A DNA stretch of 48,038 nucleotides from Clostridia bacterium (GCA_017621875.1 JAGASE010000010.1:1-48038); one strand, 5' to 3'. Positions 34,064-43,678 are shown, numbered from the stretch's first letter. Numbers and translations: made by a program. Notes: generated by a model from the letters alone, not told the origin.

Positions 34064-35236
34064 TTAATTTTTAAAATAAGGTCTTACTTGTCCTGCTAAA
34101 TAAAGTGAGCCGCAAACGCACACAAGCTCGTCCTTTTGACAAATTGATAATGCCTTGCTAACCGCATCAACACAATTTTTTATCGGCTCTGCGGCCGTAA
34201 ATTCGACTGCAAGCTCTCCTGCAGATATACAGCGTGGCATATCAAGCTCGGTTGTAATGACTTTTTTTGCAAAGCCGTTAATAAGTTCGGCACTCTCCTT
34301 ATAATCCTTATCCTGCATCATTGCTACAACAAAAATTACAGGCTTTTTCAGCTCGGAAAGTGCTGAAATGAGAGCGGAAACTCCGTCGGGATTGTGTCCG
34401 CCGTCCAAAATCAGGTTATCCTTCAGATATTCAAAGCGTGCAATCCAGTACGTGTTTAAAAGACCTCTTTTAATATGATTCTCCGAAATGTCCAAAAGCT
34501 GTGCAAGCTTTACCGCGACAGCGGCATTGTATTTTTGGTAATCACCCTTTAAGGAAAGCTTATAATTACACGAGGCGTCTGCGATAAAAAGCGGTGAGCC
34601 TTTTTTTTCGCACTCGGATTTTATTACAAAGAGTGCTGTATCGGGCTGATTTTTGCAGGTTACAACGGGTACGCCGTTTTTTATTATGCCGCATTTTTCA
34701 GCGGCGATTTTCTCAATAGTGTCGCCGAGATATTCGGTGTGGTCAAGACCGATTTTTGTGATGGCACAAGCCTTTGGCGTAGTTATAACATTGCTTGCGT
34801 CAAGCCTTCCGCCAAGCCCGGTTTCCAGAACCACATAGTCACAGTCTTCTCGCGAAAAATATAAAAATGCCATTGCTGTAATTTGTGCAAAAACCGAGAT
34901 TTCAATGCCAAGGCTGTCTATTGTGGCTTTTACCTCAGTTGCGACTTTTGCAAGGTCGCTGTCGGAAATATTTTCGCCGCCAACTTGTATGCGTTCGTTA
35001 AAAACCTCAATAAAAGGCGAGGTATAAAGACCTGTTTTATAGCCTGCAGCTTGCAGAATTGACGCTGTCATTGCACAGACCGAGCCTTTGCCGTTTGTAC
35101 CCGCAACATGGATAAAGCAAAGCTTATCCTGCGGATTTCCAAGTTTTTTCAATAGTTTTTTGAGGTCATCGTTTCCTAAAATTTTAGAAAACTTCGGAAT
35201 GTTGTTTATATATTTTAATGTTTCGTTATAATCCAT
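34064..35236 (-). CDS. folC: Folylpolyglutamate synthase
   Basis: FolC adds glutamate to folates (and sometimes dihydropteroate). The 390-residue Mur-ligase-like protein has HVAGTNGKGSVCAM (P-loop, about residues 43-56), SPFIEVFNERIQV, LETGLGGRLDASNVI, TKIGLDHTEYLG and the C-terminal LILDGGHNPDGV. It follows valS after a 45-base gap that carries a hairpin, the usual valS-folC order. It may also be the dihydrofolate synthase; only one such gene is in view. Confidence 0.95.
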   Translation of the reverse strand: MDYNETLKYINNIPKFSKILGNDDLKKLLKKLGNPQDKLCFIHVAGTNGKGSVCAMTASILQAAGYKTGLYTSPFIEVFNERIQVGGENISDSDLAKVATEVKATIDSLGIEISVFAQITAMAFLYFSREDCDYVVLETGLGGRLDASNVITTPKACAITKIGLDHTEYLGDTIEKIAAEKCGIIKNGVPVVTCKNQPDTALFVIKSECEKKGSPLFIADASCNYKLSLKGDYQKYNAAVAVKLAQLLDISENHIKRGLLNTYWIARFEYLKDNLILDGGHNPDGVSALISALSELKKPVIFVVAMMQDKDYKESAELINGFAKKVITTELDMPRCISAGELAVEFTAAEPIKNCVDAVSKALSICQKDELVCVCGSLYLAGQVRPYFKN

Positions 35237-35246
35237 ACTTATACCT

Positions 35247-35273
35247 AAAAGGGACAGATAATTTACCTGTCCC
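35247..35273 (-). terminator. Partial terminator between valS and folC
   Basis: On the minus strand a 7-bp stem, CAGGGAC-type, pairs 35273-35267 with 35257-35251, followed by only TTTT. Probably leaky, since folC follows with no other promoter seen. Confidence 0.6.
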
Positions 35274-35281
35274 TGTTTTGT

Positions 35282-37924
35282 TTACATATTTTCTAAGCCC
35301 TTGATGCTTTCAAGCACCTTTTCCAGCATTTCGCTGTATTTTCTGCCCTTTTCCTTTTCTTCGTCGATTACCTTTTGAGGAGCCTTTGAAACGAAGCCCT
35401 GATTTGCAAGCTTGCCCTCGACACGCTTGATTTCGCTCTCTAAGTGCTTCTTTTCACTGTTTAGTCTTTCAAGCTCCTTCTCCTTGTCAACCAGCTCGCC
35501 CATCGGGATAAATATTTCCGCACCGTCAACAACAATGTTTACGGCATTTGCGTCAATTCCTGATTTATCCTGTGCGATAACCGTTTCTGATGCGGACGCA
35601 AGCTTTTCAAAGAATGCGGTGCATTTTTCAAAGATTTCTGCCTTGTCGGTAACAATTATTACCTTAGCCTTCTTTGAAGGAGGAACGTTCATTTCCGAGC
35701 GGCGGTTACGGATTGCCGAAATCGCACCCATGATAAGCTCCATGTTCTTTTCGTCCTCCGGGAAGTCAAGCTCAGGATTATACTTAGGATAATCGCTTAT
35801 AACTATGCTTTCGCCTTCATGCGGAAGATGCTGCCAGATTTCCTCTGTGATGAAAGGCATAAACGGATGCAAAAGCTTCATTGTATTTGAAAGAACATAT
35901 GTCAGCACATATTGTGCAGCCTTTGCAGTCGGGTTTTCCTTATCGAAAAGACGCGGCTTTACAAGCTCGATGTACCAATCGCAGAAATTGTCCCATATAA
36001 AGTCATACAGCTTTGAAACAGCAACGCCAAGCTCAAATTTATCAAGGTTTTCCGTAACCTCACGGCAAACAGCGTTGTATCGGGAGATAATCCATTTGTC
36101 CTCAAGCTGAAGCTCGGCAGCATCTGGAAGCTTGTTTTCAGTAATATCAAGGTTCATTAATGTAAAGCGTGACGCATTCCATATCTTGTTTGCAAAGTTA
36201 CGGCTTGCCTCAACACGTTCCATGTAAAAACGCATATCATTGCCAGGTGCATTACCCGTTGCAAGTGTGAAACGCAGAGCGTCCGCACCGTATTTATCAA
36301 TAATTTCAAGCGGGTCAATTCCGTTTCCGAGAGACTTCGACATTTTGCGTCCCTGTGAATCACGCACTAAGCCATGAATGAACACGTGCTTAAACGGTGC
36401 TTTTCCTGTATGCTCTAAGGCGGAGAATATCATTCTCGAAACCCAGAAGAAGATAATGTCATAGCCTGTTACCAAAACGCTGGTAGGGTAGAAGTAATCA
36501 AGGTCTGCAGTTTTGTCCGGCCAGCCGAGTGTTGAGAATGGCCAGAGTGCTGATGAGAACCAGGTATCCAAAACGTCTTCGTCCTGTTTAACCTTGCCTC
36601 CGCAATGCGGGCAGACTGTTATATCCTCTTTTGAAACGATGGTTTCGCCGCAGTCCTGACAATAGAATGCAGGGATTCTGTGTCCCCACCAAAGCTGACG
36701 TGAGATACACCAGTCAAAGACATTTTCCATCCAGTTCATATATGTTTTTGAGAAACGCTCCGGCACAAACTGTGTGTCGCCGTCCTTAACAGCCTTAATT
36801 GCCGGCTCTGCCAAAGGCTTCATTTTAACAAACCACTGTTTTGAAATTATCGGCTCAACGGTAGTTCCGCAGCGGTAGCAGGTGCCTACATTATGAGCGT
36901 GGTCCTCGATCTTAACCAAAAGTCCCTCGCTTTCGAGGTCGGCTATCATTGCCTTTCTGCATTCATAGCGGTCCATACCCTCGTATTTTCCTGCGTAGGA
37001 GTTCATTGTTGCATCATCGTTCATAACCTTAATCTGCTCAAGGTTGTGACGCATACCCACTTCAAAGTCATTCGGGTCGTGTGCAGGGGTGATTTTAACG
37101 CAGCCTGTACCAAATTCCTTGTCAACATATTCGTCCGCAATAACGGGGATTTCTCGCCCTACAAGCGGAAGAACAAGCATCTTGCCGACAAGCTCCTTGT
37201 AACGCTCGTCCTCAGGATTAACAGCAACGGCGGTATCACCAAACATGGTCTCTGGACGTGTTGTTGCGATTGTAACAAACTCATCACTGTCCTTTACCGG
37301 GTACTTGATATGCCAGAAATGTCCTGCCTGCTCCTCATGCTCAACCTCTGCGTCGGAAAGAGCGGTTATGCAGTGCGGACACCAGTTGATAATTCTTGAG
37401 CCCTGATAGATAAGCCCTTTGTTATACAGATTTACGAATACCTCGCGGACAGCCTTTGAACAGCCCTCGTCCATGGTAAAGCGTTCTCTGTCCCAGTCAC
37501 AGGAGGAGCCGATTTTTTTCAGCTGATTAATAATTCTGTCACCGAAATGCTTTTTCCAATCCCAAACGCGGTCCAAAAACGCCTCTCTGCCGAGGTCGTA
37601 GCGGGTGAGTCCCTCGTTTACTCGCAGATTCTCCTCAACCTTTATCTGTGTTGCGATACCTGCATGGTCGGTTCCCGGAATCCAAAGAGCGTTGTAGCCC
37701 TGCATTCTTTTATACCTTATTAAAATATCCTGCAGAGTTTCATCAAGAGCGTGTCCCATATGAAGCTGTCCCGTAACGTTCGGAGGCGGGATAACGATGG
37801 TAAACGGCTCTTTATCAGGGTCTACCTCTGCGTGAAAATATCCTTTTTCCACCCAATTTTTATATAATTTATCCTCAAATTCGGATGGGTTATAGGTTTT
37901 TGCTATATTTTTATTGTCCTCCAT
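35282..37924 (-). CDS. valS: Valyl-tRNA synthetase
   Basis: Class I synthetase charging tRNA-Val, with an editing domain. The 880-residue protein has [21 protein letters not shown] (HIGH-type motif), [21 protein letters not shown] (editing), [16 protein letters not shown] (KMSKS) and a C-terminal coiled coil (about 815-880) with the typical heptads. The start is the ATG at 37924, 7 bases from AGGAGG. The leader is only about 35 bases from the promoter, so a T-box is absent. Confidence 0.97.
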   Translation of the reverse strand: MEDNKNIAKTYNPSEFEDKLYKNWVEKGYFHAEVDPDKEPFTIVIPPPNVTGQLHMGHALDETLQDILIRYKRMQGYNALWIPGTDHAGIATQIKVEENLRVNEGLTRYDLGREAFLDRVWDWKKHFGDRIINQLKKIGSSCDWDRERFTMDEGCSKAVREVFVNLYNKGLIYQGSRIINWCPHCITALSDAEVEHEEQAGHFWHIKYPVKDSDEFVTIATTRPETMFGDTAVAVNPEDERYKELVGKMLVLPLVGREIPVIADEYVDKEFGTGCVKITPAHDPNDFEVGMRHNLEQIKVMNDDATMNSYAGKYEGMDRYECRKAMIADLESEGLLVKIEDHAHNVGTCYRCGTTVEPIISKQWFVKMKPLAEPAIKAVKDGDTQFVPERFSKTYMNWMENVFDWCISRQLWWGHRIPAFYCQDCGETIVSKEDITVCPHCGGKVKQDEDVLDTWFSSALWPFSTLGWPDKTADLDYFYPTSVLVTGYDIIFFWVSRMIFSALEHTGKAPFKHVFIHGLVRDSQGRKMSKSLGNGIDPLEIIDKYGADALRFTLATGNAPGNDMRFYMERVEASRNFANKIWNASRFTLMNLDITENKLPDAAELQLEDKWIISRYNAVCREVTENLDKFELGVAVSKLYDFIWDNFCDWYIELVKPRLFDKENPTAKAAQYVLTYVLSNTMKLLHPFMPFITEEIWQHLPHEGESIVISDYPKYNPELDFPEDEKNMELIMGAISAIRNRRSEMNVPPSKKAKVIIVTDKAEIFEKCTAFFEKLASASETVIAQDKSGIDANAVNIVVDGAEIFIPMGELVDKEKELERLNSEKKHLESEIKRVEGKLANQGFVSKAPQKVIDEEKEKGRKYSEMLEKVLESIKGLENM

Positions 37925-37965
37925 TAGTATTCCTCCTGAATAGTACACATAATAATTCAAGATAC

Positions 37966-37994
37966 ATTATCTCATTTTTTTGCATATTTGTCAA
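37966..37994 (-). promoter_or_regulatory. Sigma-A promoter of valS
   Basis: On the minus strand: TTGACA (37994-37989), 17-base spacer, GATAAT (37971-37966). Confidence 0.85.
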
Positions 37995-38114
37995 GTAAAA
38001 CAGTAATATTCTTTAAAGTAAGTGAATAAATATAATTTATGAAGTGAGGAAAAATCAAGTATGAATAAATTTCTTTCAGGCTTGATTTTGGGAAAGGAGT
38101 TAAAGGTTATAAAA

Positions 38115-38732
38115 ATGGAAAACTATATTGCTAATAATCGGGCAGAGGTAATAGGAACTGTAGCTGATGAGCCGGAATTCAGTCATGAAATTTACGGTGA
38201 AAAGTTTTATACATTCACACTCAGAATACCGCGTCTGTCCGGAATAAGCGATAATGTCAAAATCATGGTATCCGACAGGCTTTTGTCTGATATCGCACTG
38301 AGCGTCGGTGACCTCATAGAGGTGGACGGACAGTTCCGCTCATACAACAGCTATGAAAACGGCGATAACCGTTTGGTTTTGACAGTATTTGCAAAGGATT
38401 TGATGTATGCGGACACGACAGAGGAAAAAAATCCGAACTCACTCTATCTGAACGGATTTATCTGCAAGGCACCCGTCTACAGAACCACGCCGTTCGGCAG
38501 AGAAATTACCGACCTTTTGCTTGCGGTAAACAGAAGCTACAACAAATCGGACTATATCCCTGTTATAGCTTGGGGAAGAAATGCACGCTACTGCAAAAAT
38601 ATCAATGTAGGTGATAACATTAAAATATGGGGAAGAATACAGTCGCGTGTTTATCAGAAGCACATCTCCGAGGACGAGGCTATTGAAAAAACGGCGTACG
38701 AGGTTTCGGTGAGCCGCATGGAGCTTGTGTAA
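38115..38732 (+). CDS. Two-OB-fold single-stranded DNA-binding-like protein
   Basis: The 205-residue protein has two SSB/PriB-like OB folds: the first (about 1-100) with NRAEVIGTVADEPEFSHEIYGEKFYTFTLRIPRLS and GQFRSYNSY, the second (about 110-205) with LYLNGFICKAPVYRTTPFGREITDLLLAVNR and VGDNIKIWGRIQSR. It differs from standard SSB by lacking the acidic C-terminal tail. I chose the ATG at 38115 (AAAGG upstream) from the usual N-terminus of clostridial relatives; an in-frame ATG at 38061 with GAGGAAA is possible. Divergent from valS. The exact role is unknown. Confidence 0.82.
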   Translation: MENYIANNRAEVIGTVADEPEFSHEIYGEKFYTFTLRIPRLSGISDNVKIMVSDRLLSDIALSVGDLIEVDGQFRSYNSYENGDNRLVLTVFAKDLMYADTTEEKNPNSLYLNGFICKAPVYRTTPFGREITDLLLAVNRSYNKSDYIPVIAWGRNARYCKNINVGDNIKIWGRIQSRVYQKHISEDEAIEKTAYEVSVSRMELV

Positions 38733-38827
38733 AAAAGAGGGAATAAAGAAGTATTTACGTAGGTTTTAGGTAAAGCCTGAATTTTTGTTCTTTATCAAAT
38801 TGTAAGAAACGAAGGAGGATTTTTAAA

Positions 38828-39169
38828 TTGGAAGTTAAGCTACTTGGAGAAAAGCGGGCACTTTTGGTCAGGGTTACCGGAGAGCTTGACCATCATATGG
38901 CAGCAAAAATTAAGGAGGAGGTAGACAGCAAAATGCGTTCAAGCAATGCTGTCAGTATTATCTTTGATTTTTCCGACCTGACATTTATGGATTCATCGGG
39001 AATCGGTGTAATCATGGGCAGGTACAAAAAAACACGAACACTCGGCGGTCATGTTATAGCATACGGTGTTAACGCACAAATCCTAAGGATTATGGAAATG
39101 TCGGGAATAGATAAAATTATCAAGCTTACGCCAACTTACGAAAAGGCGGCACGGCTGCTTGATAAGTAG
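38828..39169 (+). CDS. spoIIAA: Anti-sigma F factor antagonist SpoIIAA
   Basis: SpoIIAA, when dephosphorylated, binds SpoIIAB and frees sigma F in the forespore. The 113-residue STAS-domain protein has the phosphorylatable serine motif MDSSGIGVIMGRY (S56/S57). It starts at a TTG with AAGGAGG 9 bases upstream. First gene of the spoIIA operon. No well-spaced sigma-H promoter could be placed in the 95 bases upstream. Confidence 0.96.
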   Translation: MEVKLLGEKRALLVRVTGELDHHMAAKIKEEVDSKMRSSNAVSIIFDFSDLTFMDSSGIGVIMGRYKKTRTLGGHVIAYGVNAQILRIMEMSGIDKIIKLTPTYEKAARLLDK

Positions 39170-39184
39170 AAAGGAGAAATCAAG

Positions 39185-39604
39185 GTGGATAATGTAATGA
39201 GTTTGGAGTTTTTGAACAAGTCGGAAAATGAAAGCTTTGCAAGAGTTGTCGCGGCTGCGTTTGCCTCGACACTGAATCCTACCGCAGCAGAGCTGGCAGA
39301 AATAAAAACGGCTGTTTCGGAGGCGGTAACCAATGCAATAATTCATGGATATGAAAACTCGGTAGGCATGGTGAGAATGGAAGGAAAAATTTCCGGTAAA
39401 ACTGTGGAGTTTACCATTTCCGACGATGGCTGGGGAATTGAAGATGTTAAAAGAGCGAGAGAGCCTTTATATACGGGAAAGCCCGATTGCGAGCGTTCGG
39501 GAATGGGCTTTTCCATTATGGAAAGCTTCATGGACAGAGTTGAGGTAAAAAGCAGGCTTGGCGAGGGTACGACGGTAAAAATGAGCAAAACAATAGAACT
39601 ATAA
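39185..39604 (+). CDS. spoIIAB: Anti-sigma F factor / serine kinase SpoIIAB
   Basis: SpoIIAB binds and holds sigma F and phosphorylates SpoIIAA. The 139-residue GHKL kinase has [12 protein letters not shown] (N-box), [11 protein letters not shown] (G1) and [12 protein letters not shown] (G2). The start is a GTG at 39185 after AAAGGAG; an in-frame ATG four codons later is the alternative. 15 bases after spoIIAA and 23 before sigF. Confidence 0.95.
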   Translation: MDNVMSLEFLNKSENESFARVVAAAFASTLNPTAAELAEIKTAVSEAVTNAIIHGYENSVGMVRMEGKISGKTVEFTISDDGWGIEDVKRAREPLYTGKPDCERSGMGFSIMESFMDRVEVKSRLGEGTTVKMSKTIEL

Positions 39605-39627
39605 ACACACAAGGAGCGGAGATTCTT

Positions 39628-40338
39628 ATGGATAAAAATATGATGCTTCTTGTGCAGTATAAAAACGGCGATATGTCCGCAAGGGACAAGCTGTGCGAGG
39701 AAAATATGGGGCTTGTATGGAATATTGTAAAAAGGTTTTCCGGAGGCGGTGTCGATGCCGAGGATCTTGCCCAGACAGGTGCTGTGGGACTTTTGAAAGC
39801 GATAGATAATTTTGATGTTTCCTTTGATGTTAAATTTTCTACATATGCCGTGCCTATGATTATTGGTGAAATACGAAGGTTTTTGCGTGATGACGGGCTT
39901 ATAAAGGTCAGCCGCACGCTAAAGCAAAGTGCGTATAAGGGATATAAGGCGAGAGAGGAGCTTTCGGCAAGGCTTGGACGCGAGCCTACCATGACGGAAA
40001 TTTCCGAAAGATGCGGAGTGAGCGTGGAGGAGCTGGTGGAGGCATTTGAAGCAACCGCAGTGCCTGATTCAATAAACCGCGAGGCTTATTCCGATTCCGA
40101 TGAGGAATTTGCGGACAGACTGAAAAGCGGCGATGACGAAGAAAAAATCGTGAATAAAATAGCTGTAGAAAATATTTTGAGCAGACTTGAGCCGCGGGAG
40201 AGGCAGATTCTGGTTTTAAGATATTTTAAAGGAAAAACACAGCAGGAAATTGCACCTATCGTCGGAGTGTCGCAGGTGCAGGTTTCCCGTATTGAAAAAA
40301 AAGTTTTTGAACGTATCAGAAGTGTAGAGCTTATATAA
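39628..40338 (+). CDS. sigF: RNA polymerase sporulation sigma factor SigF
   Basis: SigF is the first forespore-specific sigma factor. The 236-residue protein has region 2 (MGLVWNIVKRFSGGGVDAEDLAQTGAVGLLKAIDNFD and FSTYAVPMIIGEIRRFLRDD), region 3 (LIKVSRTLKQSAYKGYKAREELSARLGREPTMTEI), and region 4 with RQILVLRYFKGKTQQEIAPIVGVSQVQVSRIEKKV. AAGGAG is before the ATG. Its end overlaps the convergent small gene by 8 bases. Confidence 0.97.
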   Translation: MDKNMMLLVQYKNGDMSARDKLCEENMGLVWNIVKRFSGGGVDAEDLAQTGAVGLLKAIDNFDVSFDVKFSTYAVPMIIGEIRRFLRDDGLIKVSRTLKQSAYKGYKAREELSARLGREPTMTEISERCGVSVEELVEAFEATAVPDSINREAYSDSDEEFADRLKSGDDEEKIVNKIAVENILSRLEPRERQILVLRYFKGKTQQEIAPIVGVSQVQVSRIEKKVFERIRSVELI

Positions 40339-40576
40339 AAATACAGAAATTGTTATATATTTCAAGAACATGCCTCCTTTTCGGAGAAAAGGGCAGCCAG
40401 AGGTCGAAAAGCTTCTTTTTTCTGTTGTTAAAGGCACATACTGCGGCACTGCCGATATCCACGTTTTTAAAGCGTGTTTCGGTGCCGCCGAGTATGTCGG
40501 TAAAAAGCGGCTCGTCGTCTATGTAAACTGAAACAGGTACGCTGCTGTAATTTATGATTGACAGGGCAGAGTGCAT
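40331..40576 (-). CDS. Small hypothetical protein, DUF4397-like
   Basis: I do not recognise it firmly. The 81-residue product reads as a small beta-rich domain (ALSIINYSSVPVSVYIDDEPLFTDILGGTETRFKNVDIG and ending with VLEIYNNFCIFI), resembling DUF4397-type surface beta domains, but without a signal peptide. GGAGGTG lies 11 bases before the ATG. It converges on sigF with an 8-base overlap and no terminator between. It may be an accessory gene of uncertain reality. Confidence 0.5.
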   Translation of the reverse strand: MHSALSIINYSSVPVSVYIDDEPLFTDILGGTETRFKNVDIGSAAVCAFNNRKKKLFDLWLPFSPKRRHVLEIYNNFCIFI

Positions 40577-40716
40577 GAATATATTTCACCTCCGTATTAC
40601 TTAGGTACAGAAAAATCTGTTCGCTATATAATATGAGGTTTACATAAAAAATGCAACCCGGCTCTTGGTGAGACTGTGAAAGAAAGGCTTTTTATAAAAA
40701 ATTGCAAAAGAAAAAT

Positions 40717-40735
40717 GTCCCGCAAAAAGCGGGAC
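40717..40735 (-). terminator. Second terminator downstream of the structured RNA
   Basis: GTCCCGC (40717-40723) pairs with GCGGGAC (40729-40735), with AAAAA on the plus strand (40711-40715), which is a T-run for minus-strand transcripts. It backs up the end of the RNA at 40749. Downstream (40577-40710) I see nothing else. Confidence 0.7.
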
Positions 40736-40748
40736 AGGATTTGTAATT

Positions 40749-40951
40749 AAAAAACCCCACACAGACCGTAGACAAGACCCGATTTCTTACCTGCAAACGC
40801 AGGTGGGTTATCTCCTTCTTGCATTATATGTCCACTGGCAGTTCCGATAGGAAAAGGAGGCGTATACGCCGCAAAAAGAGCCGAAATCCCGTATAAGAAG
40901 TGTTGGTAAAAAATGTAGGCTCTATACGTGAATTGCAGGGTGTTTCCTGAT
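40749..40951 (-). ncRNA. Structured RNA, about 200 nt; 6S RNA (ssrS) candidate
   Basis: The minus strand has a well-spaced promoter, then about 203 nt rich in complementary segments and ending in a run of T (40754-40749). Stems include AGAGCC with GGCTCT, the palindrome GGCGTATACGCC, CTCCTT with AAGGAG, TTCC-TATC-GGAA and ACCTGC-GTTT-GCAGGT. There is no good reading frame. Size, own promoter, own terminator and the position behind DUF1292 and ruvX fit 6S RNA, which binds RNA polymerase, but I could not assemble the full 6S central bubble by eye. Another unknown RNA is possible. Confidence 0.55.
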
Positions 40952-40957
40952 GTAACT

Positions 40958-40986
40958 ATATTACCATAAAATCTTGCGTATGGCAA
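40958..40986 (-). promoter_or_regulatory. Promoter of the structured RNA
   Basis: On the minus strand: TTGCCA (40986-40981), 17-base spacer, TAATAT (40963-40958), with TATGG just before the -10. Confidence 0.8.
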
Positions 40987-41004
40987 TAGGTTTTTTGAAA
41001 AAAA

Positions 41005-41277
41005 TTATTCTTCTTCTTCGTATTCCGCAGCCTCAAGACGCAAAAATTCGTCGAATGCAGCCTGAAGCTCATTCTCGTCTTCAATCATAACCAGCTCTGC
41101 ATCGCCATCAACGCCGTCGACACGCATGATAACAACCTCATCTGATTCCTCTGCACTGCCCTCGATAACCTCTACCATTGCGAAATATGTCGCACCGTTA
41201 AATTCATAAACGTTGATTACCATAAATTCGCACGGATTTCCGTTTTCGTCCTCAAGAATTAAAATATTTTCGTCCAT
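41005..41277 (-). CDS. DUF1292 (YrzB) family protein
   Basis: The 90-residue, acidic protein (tail ends EEEE) has the family pattern LEDENGNPCEFMVINVYEFNGATYFAMVE and a DELQAAFDEF-like segment (NELQAAFDEF). The function is unknown. It lies after ruvX, as in Bacillus (yrrK-yrzB). AAGGAG is before the ATG. Confidence 0.93.
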   Translation of the reverse strand: MDENILILEDENGNPCEFMVINVYEFNGATYFAMVEVIEGSAEESDEVVIMRVDGVDGDAELVMIEDENELQAAFDEFLRLEAAEYEEEE

Positions 41278-41368
41278 ATTGTTCTCCTTATTGCTTTAAT
41301 ATTATATTTGAAAAAGGTTGATTTTATACCTCGTATTTATTTTAATATAAACAGGTATATATTGTCAA

Positions 41369-41782
41369 CTATTTTTTTATGCTGTTTAAATAGCCTTCAA
41401 GGATAAGACATGCCGAAACGGTGTCAATTACGCCCTTTCTGTCCTTTCCGCGAGTGTTGGTTTCGTTTAAAAAACGTGACGCACCGACGGTGGTTAAGCG
41501 TTCGTCCCAAAATATAATTTCGCCGGAAAAAATTGTTTTCAGGCTTTCGGCAAATTCATAGGTCGCCTCAGCACGAAAACCAAGAGAGCCGTCCATGTTT
41601 TTGGGCAGTCCGATTACGATTTTTTCGGGATTGTATTCCTCTAAAATTTTTGAAAGCTCGGCTGTCAGCTTTTCTGTACCGCGGTTTTTTATCGTCCCGA
41701 CGCCCTGTGCAGTCCAGCCCATAATATCGCTTACAGCAACTCCTACTCTGGCATCACCGAAGTCTATTCCTAAAATTCTCAT
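41369..41782 (-). CDS. ruvX: Holliday junction resolvase-like RuvX (YqgF)
   Basis: RuvX/YqgF has an RNase H-like fold and is linked to 16S rRNA 5' maturation. The 137-residue protein begins MRILGIDFGDARVGVAVSD, has KIVIGLPKNMDGSLG, FWDERLTT and RKGVIDTVSACLILEGYL. The start is the ATG at 41782, 9 bases from AAGGAG; a longer frame upstream is not supported. It probably forms an operon with DUF1292. Confidence 0.95.
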   Translation of the reverse strand: MRILGIDFGDARVGVAVSDIMGWTAQGVGTIKNRGTEKLTAELSKILEEYNPEKIVIGLPKNMDGSLGFRAEATYEFAESLKTIFSGEIIFWDERLTTVGASRFLNETNTRGKDRKGVIDTVSACLILEGYLNSIKK

Positions 41783-41901
41783 ATGCGTATTCTCCTTTGC
41801 TCTCAAAAGAATACCACATTACGGAAAAAAAGTCAAATGTGGTAAATTGCACGTAAAACGGACGACAGCCTGAATATCCTATAAAATAATACTTATATCC
41901 C

Positions 41902-41930
41902 TTGCCTTTTTTTGCTTATTATGGTAATAT
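41902..41930 (+). promoter_or_regulatory. Promoter of the DraG-fold gene
   Basis: TTGCCT (41902-41907), 17-base spacer, TAATAT (41925-41930), with TATGG just before the -10. Confidence 0.8.
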
Positions 41931-41977
41931 ATATTGGAATTTATATATTTTAAATACATAAACGGAGGCTCGGTATA

Positions 41978-43597
41978 ATGCATAAAATAGATTATGGTAC
42001 ATTTTTGGACAAAATTCACGGCTGCTGGTACGGAAAGTGCTTAGGCGGTGCGGCAGGAGCACCTGTTGAGGGCATAAAAAAGGTTATTGAGGTTGGCGAT
42101 TTTTCTGAGATTTTCAATCCTGACCTTCCAAACGATGACCTTGACCTGCAGCTTTTGTGGATTGATGTTCTGCAAAATAAAGGAACAATTATAAACTCCT
42201 GTGACTTGGCAGATGCTTGGGTGGAAAAATGCTGGTATCCTTTCTCAGAGTACGGATATTTTCTTAAAAATTATATGCGTGGCGTAAAGCCGCCTTATTC
42301 AGGTATCATTAATAACAGCTTTTTTAAGGAGGGCATGGGCTGCCCGATAAGAAGTGAAATCTGGGGAATAATTTCGGCAGGAAATCCTAAGCTGGCATCG
42401 GAATATGCGTATATGGACGCATGCCTTGACCATGCTGATAATTCGGTTTATGCCGAGCAGTTTTTAGCGGCAATCGAGGCGATGGCTTTTGTTGAAAGCG
42501 ACATGAATAAGCTGATTGATATAGGTATGGAATATGTTCCAAATGACAGCAAGCTCCGTAAGTGCTTTGATATGGTACGAGGACTTCATAAGGACGGTGT
42601 AGACTGGCTTTCGGCACGAAAGGCAGTTCTCAATAAATATTCACATCCCGATTTCACCAATGTTGTGCAGAATCTTGGTTTTGTCCTGATTGCACTTTTG
42701 TGGGGAAACGGCGATATGCGTGATACAATCAATATCGCTTTAAAATGCGGCTATGATACCGACTGTACCTGTGCATCGGCTGCGTCGATTGTAGGTATTA
42801 TCAAGGGCTATAACGGACTCGGCAGTGAAATTACCGGGCTTATCAATGATTATTTTATCTGCGGCGTAGATGTTGAAAGAAAATCTGACAGTATCAGAGA
42901 TTTGGCAGAGGAAACCGCTCTTATTGCACTTAAAACGCCGAACTATGAAATCGAAATAGAAAATCCGCCGATTTCTGCCGAAAGACCGCAAAATTTTGAC
43001 GGATTTAAGCTTGAATACCCAACGGAGGAGGGGCTTATAAATGCAAAGAAGAGCATAAATCCGATAAAATGGGAGATTTACGGACCGTATTTTGACCAGC
43101 TTGACCAGCCGATAAATCCCGATTTCCCAAGTCCGCACGGCGAGGGCTGCGTACTGCCCGACCTTGTGTGCATGGTAAACAGCGAGGCGTTTTTGGACAG
43201 GGAGTACATAACGGATTTTGAAAAGGAGACGCCTGCCTGTGTAATAGATGCGTATGAGGACTTTATTGAAATAGATGAGCACCTTACGCTGGAGGGACAG
43301 ATGTGCTGCTATGCAAAGGCTGTGATAAATTCTCCTAAGGACCAAAAGGTGTGGGCTGTTGTCGGAAACACCGACGGCTTCAGACTTACGGTAAACGGCG
43401 AAAATGTGCTGGAGAAGGACGAAATCCGTTTGTGGACTCCGTATAATAATTTCACGCTGATTGACTTAAAAGAGGGCGGAAATGAAATTTTGGTTAAGCT
43501 TCTGCGAAGAACGGAAAGTCTTAAATTCTCAATAGGTATGCGTATTTATGACGGAAATCACTGGCACAAGAGCAAGTGGCATACCGACTTATATTAA
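41978..43597 (+). CDS. ADP-ribosylglycohydrolase-fold protein with C-terminal beta-sandwich
   Basis: The 539-residue product has a DraG-like domain (about 5-320): GCWYGKCLGGAAGAPVEG at the start, the metal-binding acidic pair D53-D54 in NDDLDLQLLW, and GYDTDCTCASAASIVGII (D260, D262), which carries the second metal site. DraG enzymes hydrolyse N-glycosidic ADP-ribose bonds, but many such proteins next to glycan genes may be glycosidases. A C-terminal beta-sandwich (about 440-539) with GFRLTVNGENVLEKDEI and LKEGGNEILVKLLR resembles glycan-enzyme accessory domains. No signal peptide. It has its own promoter and terminator. Confidence 0.8.
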   Translation: MHKIDYGTFLDKIHGCWYGKCLGGAAGAPVEGIKKVIEVGDFSEIFNPDLPNDDLDLQLLWIDVLQNKGTIINSCDLADAWVEKCWYPFSEYGYFLKNYMRGVKPPYSGIINNSFFKEGMGCPIRSEIWGIISAGNPKLASEYAYMDACLDHADNSVYAEQFLAAIEAMAFVESDMNKLIDIGMEYVPNDSKLRKCFDMVRGLHKDGVDWLSARKAVLNKYSHPDFTNVVQNLGFVLIALLWGNGDMRDTINIALKCGYDTDCTCASAASIVGIIKGYNGLGSEITGLINDYFICGVDVERKSDSIRDLAEETALIALKTPNYEIEIENPPISAERPQNFDGFKLEYPTEEGLINAKKSINPIKWEIYGPYFDQLDQPINPDFPSPHGEGCVLPDLVCMVNSEAFLDREYITDFEKETPACVIDAYEDFIEIDEHLTLEGQMCCYAKAVINSPKDQKVWAVVGNTDGFRLTVNGENVLEKDEIRLWTPYNNFTLIDLKEGGNEILVKLLRRTESLKFSIGMRIYDGNHWHKSKWHTDLY

Positions 43598-43606
43598 AAT
43601 ATCAGA

Positions 43607-43640
43607 CCGGCAGGGGTGTTACATGCCCTGTCGGTTTTTG
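43607..43640 (+). terminator. Terminator of the DraG-fold gene
   Basis: A 9-bp stem (43607-43615 with 43626-43634, one G-U pair), followed by TTTTTG. It separates the gene from the glycyl radical enzyme. Confidence 0.85.
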
Positions 43641-43678
43641 TGTATTTATAAAAATCAGGTAATAATGAAATTTTTTTG

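Noticed and set aside
37925-37965. T-box upstream of valS
   Set aside because: Only about 35 bases separate the mapped promoter from the start, too short for a T-box.
38733-38827. Sigma-H promoter for the spoIIA operon
   Set aside because: TGAATTT (about 38780) looks like a -10 core, but the nearest AGG element is about 4 bases too close, and other -35 candidates have no matching -10.
41978-43597. Treating the DraG-fold gene as a nitrogenase-reductase regulator (draG)
   Set aside because: No nif genes are nearby, and the added C-terminal beta-sandwich is typical of glycan enzymes rather than of DraG.
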